From Desulfovibrio piger (lineage in GTDB: Bacteria; Desulfobacterota; Desulfovibrionia; Desulfovibrionales; Desulfovibrionaceae): a DNA stretch of 64,000 nucleotides. Within the stretch, counting starts at the first letter, position 1; every line of letters begins with the position of its first letter. A program made the position numbers and the translations under genes. Of the stretch, positions 32,168 through 41,417 are shown piece by piece. A model generated the notes under the pieces. The model made no database searches and had not been told where the DNA came from. It was given only the letters and a program-made list of their open reading frames with translations. The stretch covers positions 1,013,001 through 1,077,000 of the forward strand of contig NZ_OX636706.1 of NCBI RefSeq assembly GCF_951793255.1, written 5' to 3'.

Positions 32168-33463
32168 ATGATTGAGCGCTACACCCGGCCCGCCATGGGC
32201 CGCATCTGGACCCTGGAGAACCGTTACCGCGCCTGGCTGGCTGTGGAAGTGGCCGTGTGCGAGGCCTGGGCCGAACTGGGCCGCGTGCCCGCCGAGGCCG
32301 TGAAGACCATCCGGGAAAAGGCCGACATCGACGTGGACCGCATCCTCGAGATCGAGCAGACCACCCGTCACGACGTCATCGCCTTCCTCACTTCGCTGGA
32401 AGAAAAGGTGGGCCCCGACGCCCGCTACATCCATCTGGGCTGTACGTCTTCCGACATCGTGGACACCGCCAACGGCTATCTGTTCATGCAGGCCGGCAAG
32501 CTCATCGTGGAAGACATCGAAAAGGTGCTGGCTTCTCTGGAAGCCCTGGCCCGCAAGCACAAGGGCGTGCTCTGCATGGGCCGCACCCACGGCATCCATG
32601 CCGAACCCACCAGCTTCGGCCTCAAGATGACCGGCTTCCACGCCGAGTTCCAGCGCCATCTGGAGCGCGTCAAGGCCGGTATCGAGAGCGTGCGCGTGGG
32701 CAAGATCTCCGGCGCCGTGGGCACCTACGCCTTCCTTTCTCCCGAACTGGAGGAAAAGGCCCTGACCCGTCTGGGCCTGGCCGTGGACCCGCACTCCACC
32801 CAGATCGTGCAGCGTGACCGCTATGCCCATTTCTTCACCTCCCTGGCCATCCTGGCCGGCGGCATCGAGCGCCTGTGCGTGGAGCTGCGCCATCTGCAGC
32901 GCACCGAGGTGCTGGAAGTGGAAGAAGGCTTCGCCAAGGGCCAGAAGGGCTCCTCGGCCATGCCGCACAAGAAGAACCCCATCTCCGCCGAGAACATGGC
33001 CGGCCTTGCCCGCCTGATCCGCAGCAATGCCGTGGCTTCCATGGAGAACCAGGCCCTGTGGCACGAGCGCGACATCAGCCATTCGTCCGTGGAGCGCGTC
33101 ATCATGCCCGACTCCACCATCCTGGCCGACTACGTGCTCAACCGCCTGTGCCGCCTGCTGGACGGCCTGGTGGTCAAGCCCGAGCGCATGAAGGAGAACA
33201 TGGAGCGTTCCTACGGCCTGTACTTCTCCCAGCGCGTGCTCACCGCCCTCATCGCCACCGGCCTGCCGCGCCAGAAGGCTTATGAGGCCGTGCAGCGCCT
33301 GGCCATGCAGAGCTGGGAGACCCGCAAGCCCTTCCCCGAGCTGGTGTGCGCCGACCCCGACATGCATGAACGTCTGGGCGATGCCCAGCTGGCCGAACTT
33401 TTCGATCCCACCTACTATCTTAAATACGAAGACGTCATCTACAAGCGCGTCTTCGGCAATTAG
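32168..33463 (+). CDS. purB: adenylosuccinate lyase
   Basis: A 431-aa enzyme of the fumarase/aspartase superfamily that removes fumarate from SAICAR and adenylosuccinate in purine synthesis. The signature loop [16 protein letters not shown] with its catalytic serine is present, as are [12 protein letters not shown] and the catalytic-histidine region [17 protein letters not shown] 32168 follows GTGAGG; the frame extends upstream into the FmdB gene without reason. pyrE follows after 9 nt, making a small nucleotide operon. Confidence 0.97.
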   Translation: MIERYTRPAMGRIWTLENRYRAWLAVEVAVCEAWAELGRVPAEAVKTIREKADIDVDRILEIEQTTRHDVIAFLTSLEEKVGPDARYIHLGCTSSDIVDTANGYLFMQAGKLIVEDIEKVLASLEALARKHKGVLCMGRTHGIHAEPTSFGLKMTGFHAEFQRHLERVKAGIESVRVGKISGAVGTYAFLSPELEEKALTRLGLAVDPHSTQIVQRDRYAHFFTSLAILAGGIERLCVELRHLQRTEVLEVEEGFAKGQKGSSAMPHKKNPISAENMAGLARLIRSNAVASMENQALWHERDISHSSVERVIMPDSTILADYVLNRLCRLLDGLVVKPERMKENMERSYGLYFSQRVLTALIATGLPRQKAYEAVQRLAMQSWETRKPFPELVCADPDMHERLGDAQLAELFDPTYYLKYEDVIYKRVFGN

Positions 33464-33472
33464 GAGGCTCCC

Positions 33473-34045
33473 GTGCAGCAGTCCATCCTGGAGATCAAGC
33501 GTCGTCTGGCCCGCCTGCTGGTGGAAAAGTCCTACCGTGAAGGCGACTTCGTCCTGGCTTCCGGCCGTCGCAGCGACTATTACTTCGATTGCCGCGTGAC
33601 CGCCCTGCATGCCGAAGGTTCCTGGCTCATCGGTACGCTGTTCAACGACCTGCTCAAGGACGTGCCCGTGGTGGGCGTGGGCGGCATGACCATGGGCGCC
33701 GACCCGCTGGTCTCCGCCACCACCGCCATCTCGCATGAACTGGGCCGTCCCCTCAACGGCCTGCTGGTGCGCAAGGAAGCCAAGGACCACGGCACCGGCC
33801 AGTTCGTGGAAGGCCTGGGCAACTTCAAACCCGGCGACAAAGTGGCCATGCTGGAAGACGTGGTGACCACCGGCGGCTCCCTGCTCAAGGCCTGTGACCG
33901 TGTGCGCGCCGCCGGTCTGGACATCGTGGCCGTGTGCTGCATCCTGGACCGAGAAGAAGGCGGCCGCGAAAAGCTGAAGGAAGCCGGTTACGAACTGCAC
34001 TCCCTCTTCACCCGCAAGGAACTGGTGGAGATGGCCCGCTCCTAG
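33473..34045 (+). CDS. pyrE: orotate phosphoribosyltransferase
   Basis: A 190-aa enzyme joining orotate and PRPP to give OMP in pyrimidine synthesis. The PRPP-binding motif is MLEDVVTTGGSLLKA, the flexible-loop Lys and His are in RKEAKDHGTG, and the N-terminal orotate region is VLASGRRSDYYFD. GTG 33473 follows TTAGGAGG and is the start. The gene is last in purB-pyrE and is followed by a terminator about 110 nt on. Confidence 0.96.
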   Translation: MQQSILEIKRRLARLLVEKSYREGDFVLASGRRSDYYFDCRVTALHAEGSWLIGTLFNDLLKDVPVVGVGGMTMGADPLVSATTAISHELGRPLNGLLVRKEAKDHGTGQFVEGLGNFKPGDKVAMLEDVVTTGGSLLKACDRVRAAGLDIVAVCCILDREEGGREKLKEAGYELHSLFTRKELVEMARS

Positions 34046-34152
34046 GGCTTTTTCGCTGGAGCGTTCCCGGCATGATCCGGGACATGGCGGGGATGACGCC
34101 CACCATGGGGCCCACTCCAGATCCGTCCCGGACCGGGGATACACTGATCGTC

Positions 34153-34183
34153 AAAGGGCAGCCTTCGGGCTGCCCTTTTTTGT
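34153..34183 (+). terminator. terminator of purB-pyrE
   Basis: AAAGGGCAGCC and GGCTGCCCTTT form a perfect stem with a TTCG loop, followed by a run of T. Confidence 0.92.
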
Positions 34184-34806
34184 ACGCTTTTGTCCGGCAC
34201 AGGCCGGGGGGCTGGGCGGCAAGCGCCTGTGCCGCACGCTTGCCTTCCCGGATTTTTGCCTGCGGCAGGGCGCTGACAGGCCTGGAAAGCAGCGTGAAAG
34301 GTCACAGGAAAAAATTTTTTGAAATTTTTTTCAGGAAATTTTTCCGAAGGCCGCCGAAAAATGTGATGGCGCAAAGCTGCCGGAAATGTGCAGGCTGAAA
34401 AACTTTGTCACATTGATGATAGAGACGCCTGGACGTATATCGATTTTGATTCACAATGTACTTTTGACGCAGTAACACAAAAAAATAAAGTATATTTTGC
34501 ATCATATACAGTTTTATGATGTTCATTTGTTTGGCTTGTTCGTTATTTCTTAAAGTGTATGGAAGGTTTTTTGACTGTTTGTGTGAACAGTCATGGCGGG
34601 ACTATGTGCATTGCGTAACAAAGTGCGCGTTTTTCCGTGTAAAACCGGCGTAAAGCAGAGCCCGGCCCTTTGCAGCGATGGTGAAAGCGTGCTAGCGTGT
34701 TTTTGTGCCATCCGCTGTGGCACGGGCATTCCGGCCGGATGCAGAGGGCTGTCCGGGCGGAAGATATCAACGAGAGGACAGGGGCGAGCCCCGGGAGGAT
34801 GGAAAA
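34184..34806 (+). other. long AT-rich leader before the alanine/glycine symporter
   Basis: About 620 nt with no supported gene; base composition drops sharply from 34300 to 34600. It contains A/T-run symmetry at 34310-34340 and an inverted repeat TGACTGTT-TGTGTG-AACAGTCA at 34572-34593, a possible operator. A long untranslated leader or a small RNA is possible, but no known riboswitch is recognised. Confidence 0.5.
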
Positions 34807-36162
34807 GTGGAGCTTTACAAGCTGTTGGAAACCTTTAACGGATTTTTGTGGTGCCCGGTCATGCTGGTGCTGCTGGTAGGCACGGGCATCTATCTGAATA
34901 TAGCGCTGCGCTTTTTCTCCTTCCGCAACTGGGTACGAGCTTACAAGTGCCTGTGGCAGGGGCGGTCCCATCAGTCCGAACACGGCGAGATCTCGCCGTG
35001 GAATGCCCTCATGACCGCTCTGGCCGCAGATATCGGTACCGGTAACGTGGTGGGCGTGGCCCTGGCCATCGCCGTGGGCGGCCCCGGCGCCCTGTTCTGG
35101 ATGTGGGTCACGGCCCTGGTGGGCATGATGACCAAGTTCAGCGAAGTGCTGCTTTCCGTGCACTTCCGCGAAAAGACCCCCGCCGGCAACTGGGTGGGCG
35201 GCGCCATGTACTTCATCAAGAACGGCCTGGGCCCCAAATGGGTCTGGCTGGGCACCTGCTTTGCCGTGTTCGGCATCTGCGCCTGTATCGGTACGGGCGG
35301 CATGGTGCAGGCCAAGGCCATCACCGACAACATCTCCGGCACCTTCGGCCTGCCCGCGTGGCTGTGCGGCCTGATCCTGGTGGGCCTGTGCGTGGCCGTG
35401 CTGCTGGGCGGCGTGCGCCGCATCGGCGCCGTGGCGGGCAAGATCGTGCCCTTCATGGCCATCATGTATGTCTTCATGTGCCTGCTCATCATCGGCATGA
35501 ACATCGAAAAGGTCCCCTCCGTGTTCTGGTGGGTGATCTCCGACGCCTTCCAGCCCACGGCGGCCACCGGCGGCTTTGTGGGCGCCACGGTGATGATGGC
35601 TATCCGTCAGGGCATGGCCCGCGGTATCTTCTCCAACGAAGCCGGCCTGGGTACCGCTCCCATGGCCCACGCGGCCTCCACGGCCGAGACCCCGCTGGTG
35701 CAGGCCTCCATCGGCATGCTCGACGTCTTCATCGATACCATCATCGTCTGCAGCATGACGGGCTTCGTGATCCTGGTGACGGGCACCTGGTCCGCCGGTT
35801 CCTCCGCCGCCAGCATGATGACCTCCATGGCCTTCGAACAGGCGCTGCCCGGTGTGGGCCAGTTCGCGGTCACCATCTGTCTGACTTTCTTCGCCTTCAC
35901 CACCATCCTCGGCTGGTGTGTGTACGGTGAACGCTGCGCCATCTACCTGTTCGGCGACCGGGCCCAGATGGTCTTCCGCCTGGTGTACTGCCTGGCGGTG
36001 GGCGTGGGTTCCGTCCTGGCCCTGGATGCCGTGTGGCTCCTGGCCGATACCTGCAACGCCCTTATGGCGCTGCCCAACCTTACCGGTGTCCTGCTGCTGA
36101 GCCCCGTGCTGTTCAAGATCGTACGGGACGAGGTGGCCCGGGACGACCGTTTCGTCGTGTAG
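34807..36162 (+). CDS. sodium:alanine/glycine symporter (AGCS family)
   Basis: A 451-aa membrane transporter with about eleven hydrophobic segments. AGCS motifs are clear: ALMTALAADIGTGNVVGVAL (about residues 70-90), GAMYFIKNGLG, and GIFSNEAGLGTAPMAHAAS in the middle. These proteins import alanine or glycine with sodium. GTG 34807 follows GGGAGG and gives the family N-terminus; the longer frame to 34705 is leader sequence. It stands alone, with a long AT-rich leader upstream. Confidence 0.94.
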   Translation: MELYKLLETFNGFLWCPVMLVLLVGTGIYLNIALRFFSFRNWVRAYKCLWQGRSHQSEHGEISPWNALMTALAADIGTGNVVGVALAIAVGGPGALFWMWVTALVGMMTKFSEVLLSVHFREKTPAGNWVGGAMYFIKNGLGPKWVWLGTCFAVFGICACIGTGGMVQAKAITDNISGTFGLPAWLCGLILVGLCVAVLLGGVRRIGAVAGKIVPFMAIMYVFMCLLIIGMNIEKVPSVFWWVISDAFQPTAATGGFVGATVMMAIRQGMARGIFSNEAGLGTAPMAHAASTAETPLVQASIGMLDVFIDTIIVCSMTGFVILVTGTWSAGSSAASMMTSMAFEQALPGVGQFAVTICLTFFAFTTILGWCVYGERCAIYLFGDRAQMVFRLVYCLAVGVGSVLALDAVWLLADTCNALMALPNLTGVLLLSPVLFKIVRDEVARDDRFVV

Positions 36163-36170
36163 GCAACCGG

Positions 36171-36196
36171 GGGGCGGGCCCCGGGCCCGCCCCTTT
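36171..36196 (+). terminator. likely terminator of the symporter gene
   Basis: GGGGCGGGCC and GGCCCGCCCC, with a CG-rich centre and only TTT following. Strong stem but short T run. Confidence 0.5.
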
Positions 36197-36439
36197 GCAA
36201 CATATTCCATGACATAGCCTGAGGAAGGCAGCCTTCGGGCCGGCGCTCTCCGTCATCGGGGAGCGGGTCTTGGCGCTCACCCTGAAAACGGCCTTTTCCA
36301 TGGAAAAAGACCGGCAGGGAGAAGGCTGCGGAGCTGGCAAGGGCGCAGCGGTGCCTCCGTGACGGTCCGGCATGACGGACTGCCGGCCGGGACGCCGGAG
36401 GCTCCTATCCCGTTCACCTTTTGGAAGAGGGGCAAGGCA

Positions 36440-37252
36440 TTGCAAAAACGTTACCTTTCCATCGCCATCCTGACGGCCGTCCTGGCCGTGACGGGGATCG
36501 CCGGCTATCTGCTGCCGGCGGGCCCGGTCGCGGGGGACAAGGAACCTGCCACACGTCGCATCCTGTTCGACAATGCGGGTGGTCCCGTGGTCTTCGATCA
36601 TCAGAAGCACAGCCGTCTGCTCAAGGAAGATTGCGCCACCTGCCACCACGAGAGCCTGCAGAAGACGCCCGACAAGGCCATGGCCTGTGCCAGCTGCCAC
36701 GGCGTGGCCCTGGACGATGCCTTCAAGGCGGGGCATGCCAAGAGCTATCCGGCGGAAAGCTGTGTGACCTGCCACCATTACGAACTGGCGGCCAAGGACT
36801 GGGGGCACCAGCAGCACAGCGAGGACTTTGGCGTGGACTGCACCTCCTGCCACCATGCCGACACGAACATCGAGCCCGAACCGCAGAGCTGCGCCAACTG
36901 CCATGAGGCCGGGGCCCGGCCCGCCAACAAGGCTGCCGAGCCCGGCACGCCGCCGGTGCTGGCCGATGCCGTGCACGCGCGCTGCGCGGCCTGCCATCAG
37001 GATCTGTTCGGCAAGGCCAAGAACTGCGCTTCCTGCCATGAGCTGAAGCCCACGCGCAAGGATGAGGCTGCCGTGAAGGGCAAGGTGAACGCCCTGTATG
37101 CCGACTGCACGGTCTGCCATGTGAAGAAGACGCCGGACAAGCTGATCCCCGGCCGTATGGACGCCTTCCACGGCCAGTGCATGGGCTGTCATGAAAAGCT
37201 CGGCAAGGGCCCCTTCGGCAAGGACAAGTGTGCCCAGTGCCATACCAAGTAG
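36440..37252 (+). CDS. dhcA: decaheme cytochrome c associated with Rnf
   Basis: A 270-aa protein with one N-terminal membrane or signal segment (YLSIAILTAVLAVTGIAGYL) and ten CxxCH heme motifs: CATCH, CASCH, CVTCH, CTSCH, CANCH, CAACH, CASCH, CTVCH, CMGCH and CAQCH. It should sit on the periplasmic face. In Desulfovibrio such a decaheme gene precedes rnfC and is thought to exchange electrons between Rnf and the periplasmic cytochrome c3 pool. TTG 36440 is chosen because GAGGGG lies upstream and the signal starts directly; an in-frame GTG at 36359 is less likely. rnfC starts 10 nt later. Confidence 0.9.
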   Translation: MQKRYLSIAILTAVLAVTGIAGYLLPAGPVAGDKEPATRRILFDNAGGPVVFDHQKHSRLLKEDCATCHHESLQKTPDKAMACASCHGVALDDAFKAGHAKSYPAESCVTCHHYELAAKDWGHQQHSEDFGVDCTSCHHADTNIEPEPQSCANCHEAGARPANKAAEPGTPPVLADAVHARCAACHQDLFGKAKNCASCHELKPTRKDEAAVKGKVNALYADCTVCHVKKTPDKLIPGRMDAFHGQCMGCHEKLGKGPFGKDKCAQCHTK

Positions 37253-37262
37253 TGAGGCGGGT

Positions 37263-38534
37263 ATGAAAGAAGTATTTCAGATGTTGAAGGACCCGCGTTT
37301 CCACCTGGTGTACGGGGTGACGCAACGCTACAGCAACGGCCCGGAACCGCGCCGCGTGCGCCTCAACCGCGAGGGCTACAAGCTCGTGGAAGGCGTGACC
37401 AAGAAAGCCCTGGTCTACCCGCGCATGCGCCTGGCGGTGCATCCTTCGCCGCTCAAGGGGGACGCGTTTTCGCCCATCTTCGGCCGCATCACCGACGTGA
37501 CCGAGCGCAGCCTCTTCGTGGAGGCCATCGAGCCCGACGAGGCCCTGCGCGCCCTGGCCGACGGCGTGGAAAAGGTGGACCTGATCAATGACGAACGCAC
37601 GGGCCAGGAACTGGCCGTGCTGCTCAAGAGCCTGGGCCTGAACACCAAGAGCCTGGGCCAGCAGTGCGAGACCCTGATCATCAACGGCCTCAACCCCGAC
37701 CCCGGCGTCACCTGGGCCGAGCCCATGCTGCTGACCCACCAGGGCACGCTGCGGGCCGGTCTGGCCGTGCTGCGCCGCCTTTCCCCGGCCAAACGCATCC
37801 TGCTGGCCGTGCCGCGCGAGATGCACCTGCATTTCGACGACGTGGAAGTGGTGCGCGTGACGGCCCGCTATCCGGCCAGCGTCGATGCCCTGCTGGTCAA
37901 GAGCGTCACCGGCAAGGAAAAGCCCGAAGGCGTGGGCGTGGTGGGGCTCCACAATGTCTGGAGCCTGGGCCGCGTGGCCCGCACGGGCCTGCCGCTCATC
38001 GAGTCGGTCATCACCCTGGGCAGCTACACCCACTCCGGCAACTATATCGTCAAGGAAGGCAGCATGCTGGGCGAGCTGCTGGAATTCGCCCACATCAAGC
38101 TCAACAGCGGCGACACCCTGGTTCGCGGCGGCCCGCTGCGCGGCGAGAGCATCGACCGCCTGGACCGCAGCATCACCAAGGGGGCCACGGGCGTCTTCGT
38201 GGTGGAGGCCGGTACCGTGCCGCCCATGGAAGGCCACAGCCCCTGCATCAACTGCGGCGCCTGCGTGCTGATCTGTCCCGCGCGCCTGAGCCCCAGCATG
38301 CTGAGCCGCAACGCGGAATTCGCCCTGCACGAGCGCTGCCGCGACGAACACGTGGACTGCTGTCTGGAATGCGGCCTGTGCGGTTATGTCTGCATCGCCC
38401 GCCGTCCGGTCCTGCAATACATCCGTCTGGCCAAGCACAAGCTGGCCCAGGCCGATGAGGCCCGCCGTCTGAAAGAACGGGAGCTGCGTCCCGCGGCGCA
38501 GCCTGCCGCCGAAGCCAAGGAAGGAGAAAACTGA
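37263..38534 (+). CDS. rnfC: Rnf complex subunit C (variant lacking the NADH loop)
   Basis: A 423-aa peripheral subunit. Two 4Fe-4S sites are intact: C328, C331, C334, C338 and C367, C370, C373, C377. The segments RYPASVDALLVKSVTGKEKP (202-221) and SITKGATGVFVV match RnfC. The Gly-rich GxGGAxFPT loop of canonical RnfC/NuoF is absent: the aligned part is LLKSLGLNTKSLGQQ (120-134). The usual NGAECEP is NGLNPDP (141-147). NADH binding is therefore doubtful, and electron exchange with DhcA is the likely alternative (inference). ATG 37263 follows GAGGCGGG. Confidence 0.92.
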   Translation: MKEVFQMLKDPRFHLVYGVTQRYSNGPEPRRVRLNREGYKLVEGVTKKALVYPRMRLAVHPSPLKGDAFSPIFGRITDVTERSLFVEAIEPDEALRALADGVEKVDLINDERTGQELAVLLKSLGLNTKSLGQQCETLIINGLNPDPGVTWAEPMLLTHQGTLRAGLAVLRRLSPAKRILLAVPREMHLHFDDVEVVRVTARYPASVDALLVKSVTGKEKPEGVGVVGLHNVWSLGRVARTGLPLIESVITLGSYTHSGNYIVKEGSMLGELLEFAHIKLNSGDTLVRGGPLRGESIDRLDRSITKGATGVFVVEAGTVPPMEGHSPCINCGACVLICPARLSPSMLSRNAEFALHERCRDEHVDCCLECGLCGYVCIARRPVLQYIRLAKHKLAQADEARRLKERELRPAAQPAAEAKEGEN

Positions 38535-39493
38535 TGCCCGCTGCCGCTCAATCTTCCGTTTTGCTGGCCATGAGCGCCCCGCCGTACTGGCATTGCGGGC
38601 GCACCGTGCGCCGCCAGAGCCTGATGACCCTCGCGGCCCTGCTGCCTGCCGTCATCGGGGCCGTCTGGACCTGGGGCCTGCCCGCCGTACGCGTCATGTC
38701 CCTGTGTGTGGCCGTGGCCGTGCTCACCGAGGCCGCCTGCCAGAAACTCATGGGCCGCGAGCTGGCCATCGACGACTACACGGCCGTCTGTTCCGGCCTG
38801 CTGCTGTCCTTCATGCTGCCGGCCGACGCCCCCTGGTGGATCGCGGTCATGGCGCCGCTCATCGCCATCAGCCTGGGCAAGATGGCCTTTGGCGGTCTGG
38901 GCGCCAACCCGGTCAACACCTCCGTGGTGGGCTGGGCCGTGCTCTTCGTCTCCTTCCCCCTGTTCATGGAACCTAATGCCGTGCAGCTCAACGCCGCGTC
39001 CATGGTGGACCCGCTGGTGCGGCTCAAGTTCTTCGGCTGGGCCGATGCCGGCAGCATCCCCCTGCAGGACCTGCTGCTGGGCCAGCAGATCAACGGCCTC
39101 GGCGCCGGGCAGGTGGGGGCGCTCTTCCTGGGCGGCTCCCTGCTGGCGGCCCGCGGCATCATCCGCTGGCAGATCGCCCTGGGCTTCTTTGCCGGGGTGG
39201 CCGGCCTGGCCGCGCTCTTCTGCATGAGCAGCCCCGCCACCGACGCCTCGCCCCTGTTCCATCTGTGCACGGGCTCGGTCATGCTGGGCGGTTTCTTCCT
39301 CATCACCGATCCGGCCAACGCGCCGTCGCGCCCCCTGCCCATGTTCCTGTACGGCCTGCTGGGCGGCGCGCTGGTGATGACCATCCGCAAGTACGGCATC
39401 TACCTTGACGGTGTGCCCTTTGCCATCCTGCTGGCCAATCTGGTGGCCCCGCTGCTGGATTCCATCCGGCCCAAACCTTTTGGAGTGCGCTAG
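38534..39493 (+). CDS. rnfD: Rnf complex subunit D
   Basis: A 319-aa membrane protein with about nine hydrophobic segments. The N-terminal motif SAPPYWHCGRTVRRQSL and the region GKMAFGGLGANPVNTSVVGW are RnfD/NqrB-like. In most RnfD a D-x-[ST]-G-A-[ST] site carries covalent FMN. I find no such motif: the aligned stretch appears as VDPLVRLKFFGWADAG (158-173). SPAT at 233-236 is the only weak look-alike. The start shares TGATG with the rnfC stop. Confidence 0.93.
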   Translation: MPAAAQSSVLLAMSAPPYWHCGRTVRRQSLMTLAALLPAVIGAVWTWGLPAVRVMSLCVAVAVLTEAACQKLMGRELAIDDYTAVCSGLLLSFMLPADAPWWIAVMAPLIAISLGKMAFGGLGANPVNTSVVGWAVLFVSFPLFMEPNAVQLNAASMVDPLVRLKFFGWADAGSIPLQDLLLGQQINGLGAGQVGALFLGGSLLAARGIIRWQIALGFFAGVAGLAALFCMSSPATDASPLFHLCTGSVMLGGFFLITDPANAPSRPLPMFLYGLLGGALVMTIRKYGIYLDGVPFAILLANLVAPLLDSIRPKPFGVR

Positions 39494-39495
39494 CC

Positions 39496-40074
39496 ATGGC
39501 CGATATCCTGCGAATGATCGTCGTCCTGTCAGCCCTGTGCGGCCTTTCAGGCTTTGCCCTGTCCTACCTCAAGATGGTCACTGCGCCCGTCATCGAGGAA
39601 CAGGTGCTGACCTATGTGCAGGGACCGGCCATTGCCGGGGTGTTCTCTGATATCGACAACCAGCCCATCGCCGACCGCAAGGCCTTCGAGACCGAGAAAG
39701 GCCGGGTGCTGGTCTTTCCCGCCATGCGTGACGGGAAGCTGGTGGGGGTGGCCCTGGAAGCCAAGGGCAAGGGCTACGGCGGTGACGTGGGCGTGATGGT
39801 GGGCTTCAATGTGGCCAACGACACGCTGGCGGGCATCGGCACCACCACCCTCAAGGAAACGCCCGGTCTGGGCATGCGTATCGCGGAGCCCGGCTTCACC
39901 GGGCAGTTCAGGGGCATCGCCGCGCCGGTGGGCCTCAAGAGCCAGGGGGGCAGCATCGACGGCATCTCCGGCGCCACCATCTCCTCTTCGGGTGCGGTGA
40001 CGGCCGTGAACCTGGCCGCCGAGGCCTACAAGGCCCTCAAGCCTGAAATCCTCAAGACCTGGGGCAACAAATAA
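39496..40074 (+). CDS. rnfG: Rnf complex subunit G
   Basis: A 192-aa protein with an N-terminal membrane anchor (residues 5-28) and a periplasmic FMN-binding domain. The flavinylation motif DGISGATISS is intact with T161 as the covalent FMN site, added by ApbE encoded at the operon end. GLGMRIAEPGFTGQF is the second typical stretch. ATG 39496 lies 2 nt after the rnfD stop. Confidence 0.95.
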   Translation: MADILRMIVVLSALCGLSGFALSYLKMVTAPVIEEQVLTYVQGPAIAGVFSDIDNQPIADRKAFETEKGRVLVFPAMRDGKLVGVALEAKGKGYGGDVGVMVGFNVANDTLAGIGTTTLKETPGLGMRIAEPGFTGQFRGIAAPVGLKSQGGSIDGISGATISSSGAVTAVNLAAEAYKALKPEILKTWGNK

Positions 40075-40084
40075 GGAGCCGGCC

Positions 40085-40765
40085 ATGAGCAGCGTCATGC
40101 AAGAATTCACCAAGGGGCTGTGGAAGGACCTGCCGCCCTTCCGGCTGGTGCTTGGTCTGTGTCCCACGCTGGCGGTCACCAACTCCGCCAACAACGGCCT
40201 GGGCATGGGTGCGGCGGTCATCTTCGTGCTCGTGCTCTCCAACATGATCATTTCCATGGTGCGCGGCATCATCCCCAAGAAAGTGCGCATCGCCTGCTTC
40301 ATCGTCATCGCGGCCTCGCTGGTGGTGGCGGTGGAACTGCTCATGCAGGCCTATGCCTATCCGCTCTACCAGCAGCTGGGCATCTTCGTGCCGCTCATCG
40401 TGGTGAACTGCATCATCCTGGCCCGCGCCGAGGCCTTCGCTGCCAAGAACGGCGTGGCCGCCTCGGTGGCCGACGGCCTGGGCATCGGTCTGGGCTTCAC
40501 CATGTCGCTGACCTTCCTGGGCTCGCTGCGCGAGATCCTGGGCAACGGCACCTGGTTCGGCCACCCGGTCATGTGGGACGGCTTCCAGCCGTTCGCCATC
40601 ATGGTGCAGGCCCCCGGCGCCTTCATCTGCCTGGGCCTCATCCTGGCCACCATGAACGTCATCAATGTCTGGCAGGCGCGCCGCAAGGGCGGCCAGGTGG
40701 TGGAAACCTCCAGCTGCGGCGGCTGCAAGGCGTGCAGCATGCTCCAGCAGCGTCAGGAACAGTAG
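40085..40765 (+). CDS. rnfE: Rnf complex subunit E
   Basis: A 226-aa membrane protein of the NqrD/RnfE family with six helices. Family marks are LGLCPTLAVTNSANNGLGMG near the N-terminus and VPLIVVNCIILARAEAF in the middle. The paired cysteines in these helices hold a membrane [2Fe-2S] cluster with RnfA. The C-terminal tail adds a small cysteine cluster (CGGCKAC) that canonical RnfE lack. ATG 40085 follows AAGGAG. Confidence 0.94.
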   Translation: MSSVMQEFTKGLWKDLPPFRLVLGLCPTLAVTNSANNGLGMGAAVIFVLVLSNMIISMVRGIIPKKVRIACFIVIAASLVVAVELLMQAYAYPLYQQLGIFVPLIVVNCIILARAEAFAAKNGVAASVADGLGIGLGFTMSLTFLGSLREILGNGTWFGHPVMWDGFQPFAIMVQAPGAFICLGLILATMNVINVWQARRKGGQVVETSSCGGCKACSMLQQRQEQ

Positions 40766-40792
40766 CCCGCAGGCTTTCGCAAGGATGCGCGT

Positions 40793-41368
40793 ATGGATAT
40801 CTTCCAGCTTTTCATCTCGGCCATCTTCGTCAACAACATCGTGCTGGCCCAGTACCTGGGCAACTGCCCCTACCTTGGCTGCTCCAAGGAAAAAGGCGTG
40901 GCCCTGGGCATGGGCGGCGCGGTGATCTTCGTCATCATCGTGGCCACGGCCTGCACCTGGCTCATGCAGCGTTACGTGCTGGAGCCCTTTGGCCTGGGCT
41001 ACCTGCAGACCATCGTCTTCATCGTGGTCATCGCCTCGCTGGTGCAGTTCGTGGAGATGTTCCTCAAGAAGATGGTGCCGCCCCTGTATGCGGCCCTGGG
41101 CATCTTCCTGCCGCTGATCACCACCAACTGCGCCGTCATGGGCGTGGCCATCCTGGTGCAGCGCGAGGAATACGACCTGCTCACCTCCGTACTGTACGGC
41201 GGGGCCTCGGCCGTGGGCTTCACCCTGGCCCTCCTGCTCATGGCGGGCATCCGCGAGCGGCTGGATACCTGCCGTCTGCCCAAGGCCATGGCCGGGACGC
41301 CCATCGCCCTCATCATGGCCGGCCTGATGTCGCTGGCTTTCATGGGCTTCAAGGGCATGGCGCAATAA
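40793..41368 (+). CDS. rnfA: Rnf complex subunit A
   Basis: A 191-aa, six-helix membrane subunit, the inverted-topology partner of RnfE. Key stretches are FISAIFVNNIVLAQYLGNCP (residues 6-25) and FLPLITTNCAVMGVAIL, each with the cluster-ligand cysteine. It starts 27 nt after rnfE; no strong ribosome-binding site is seen beyond AAGGATG at 40780-40786. Confidence 0.95.
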   Translation: MDIFQLFISAIFVNNIVLAQYLGNCPYLGCSKEKGVALGMGGAVIFVIIVATACTWLMQRYVLEPFGLGYLQTIVFIVVIASLVQFVEMFLKKMVPPLYAALGIFLPLITTNCAVMGVAILVQREEYDLLTSVLYGGASAVGFTLALLLMAGIRERLDTCRLPKAMAGTPIALIMAGLMSLAFMGFKGMAQ

Positions 41369-41417
41369 CGCGGACTACGGGCTTTTGACTGCCGCTGGGC
41401 GGCAAGGAGAGGCATAT

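Noticed and set aside
34302..34526. A 74-codon minus-strand frame in the AT-rich leader
   Set aside because: No ribosome-binding site, biased Phe/Lys/Asn composition expected from AT-rich DNA, no context.
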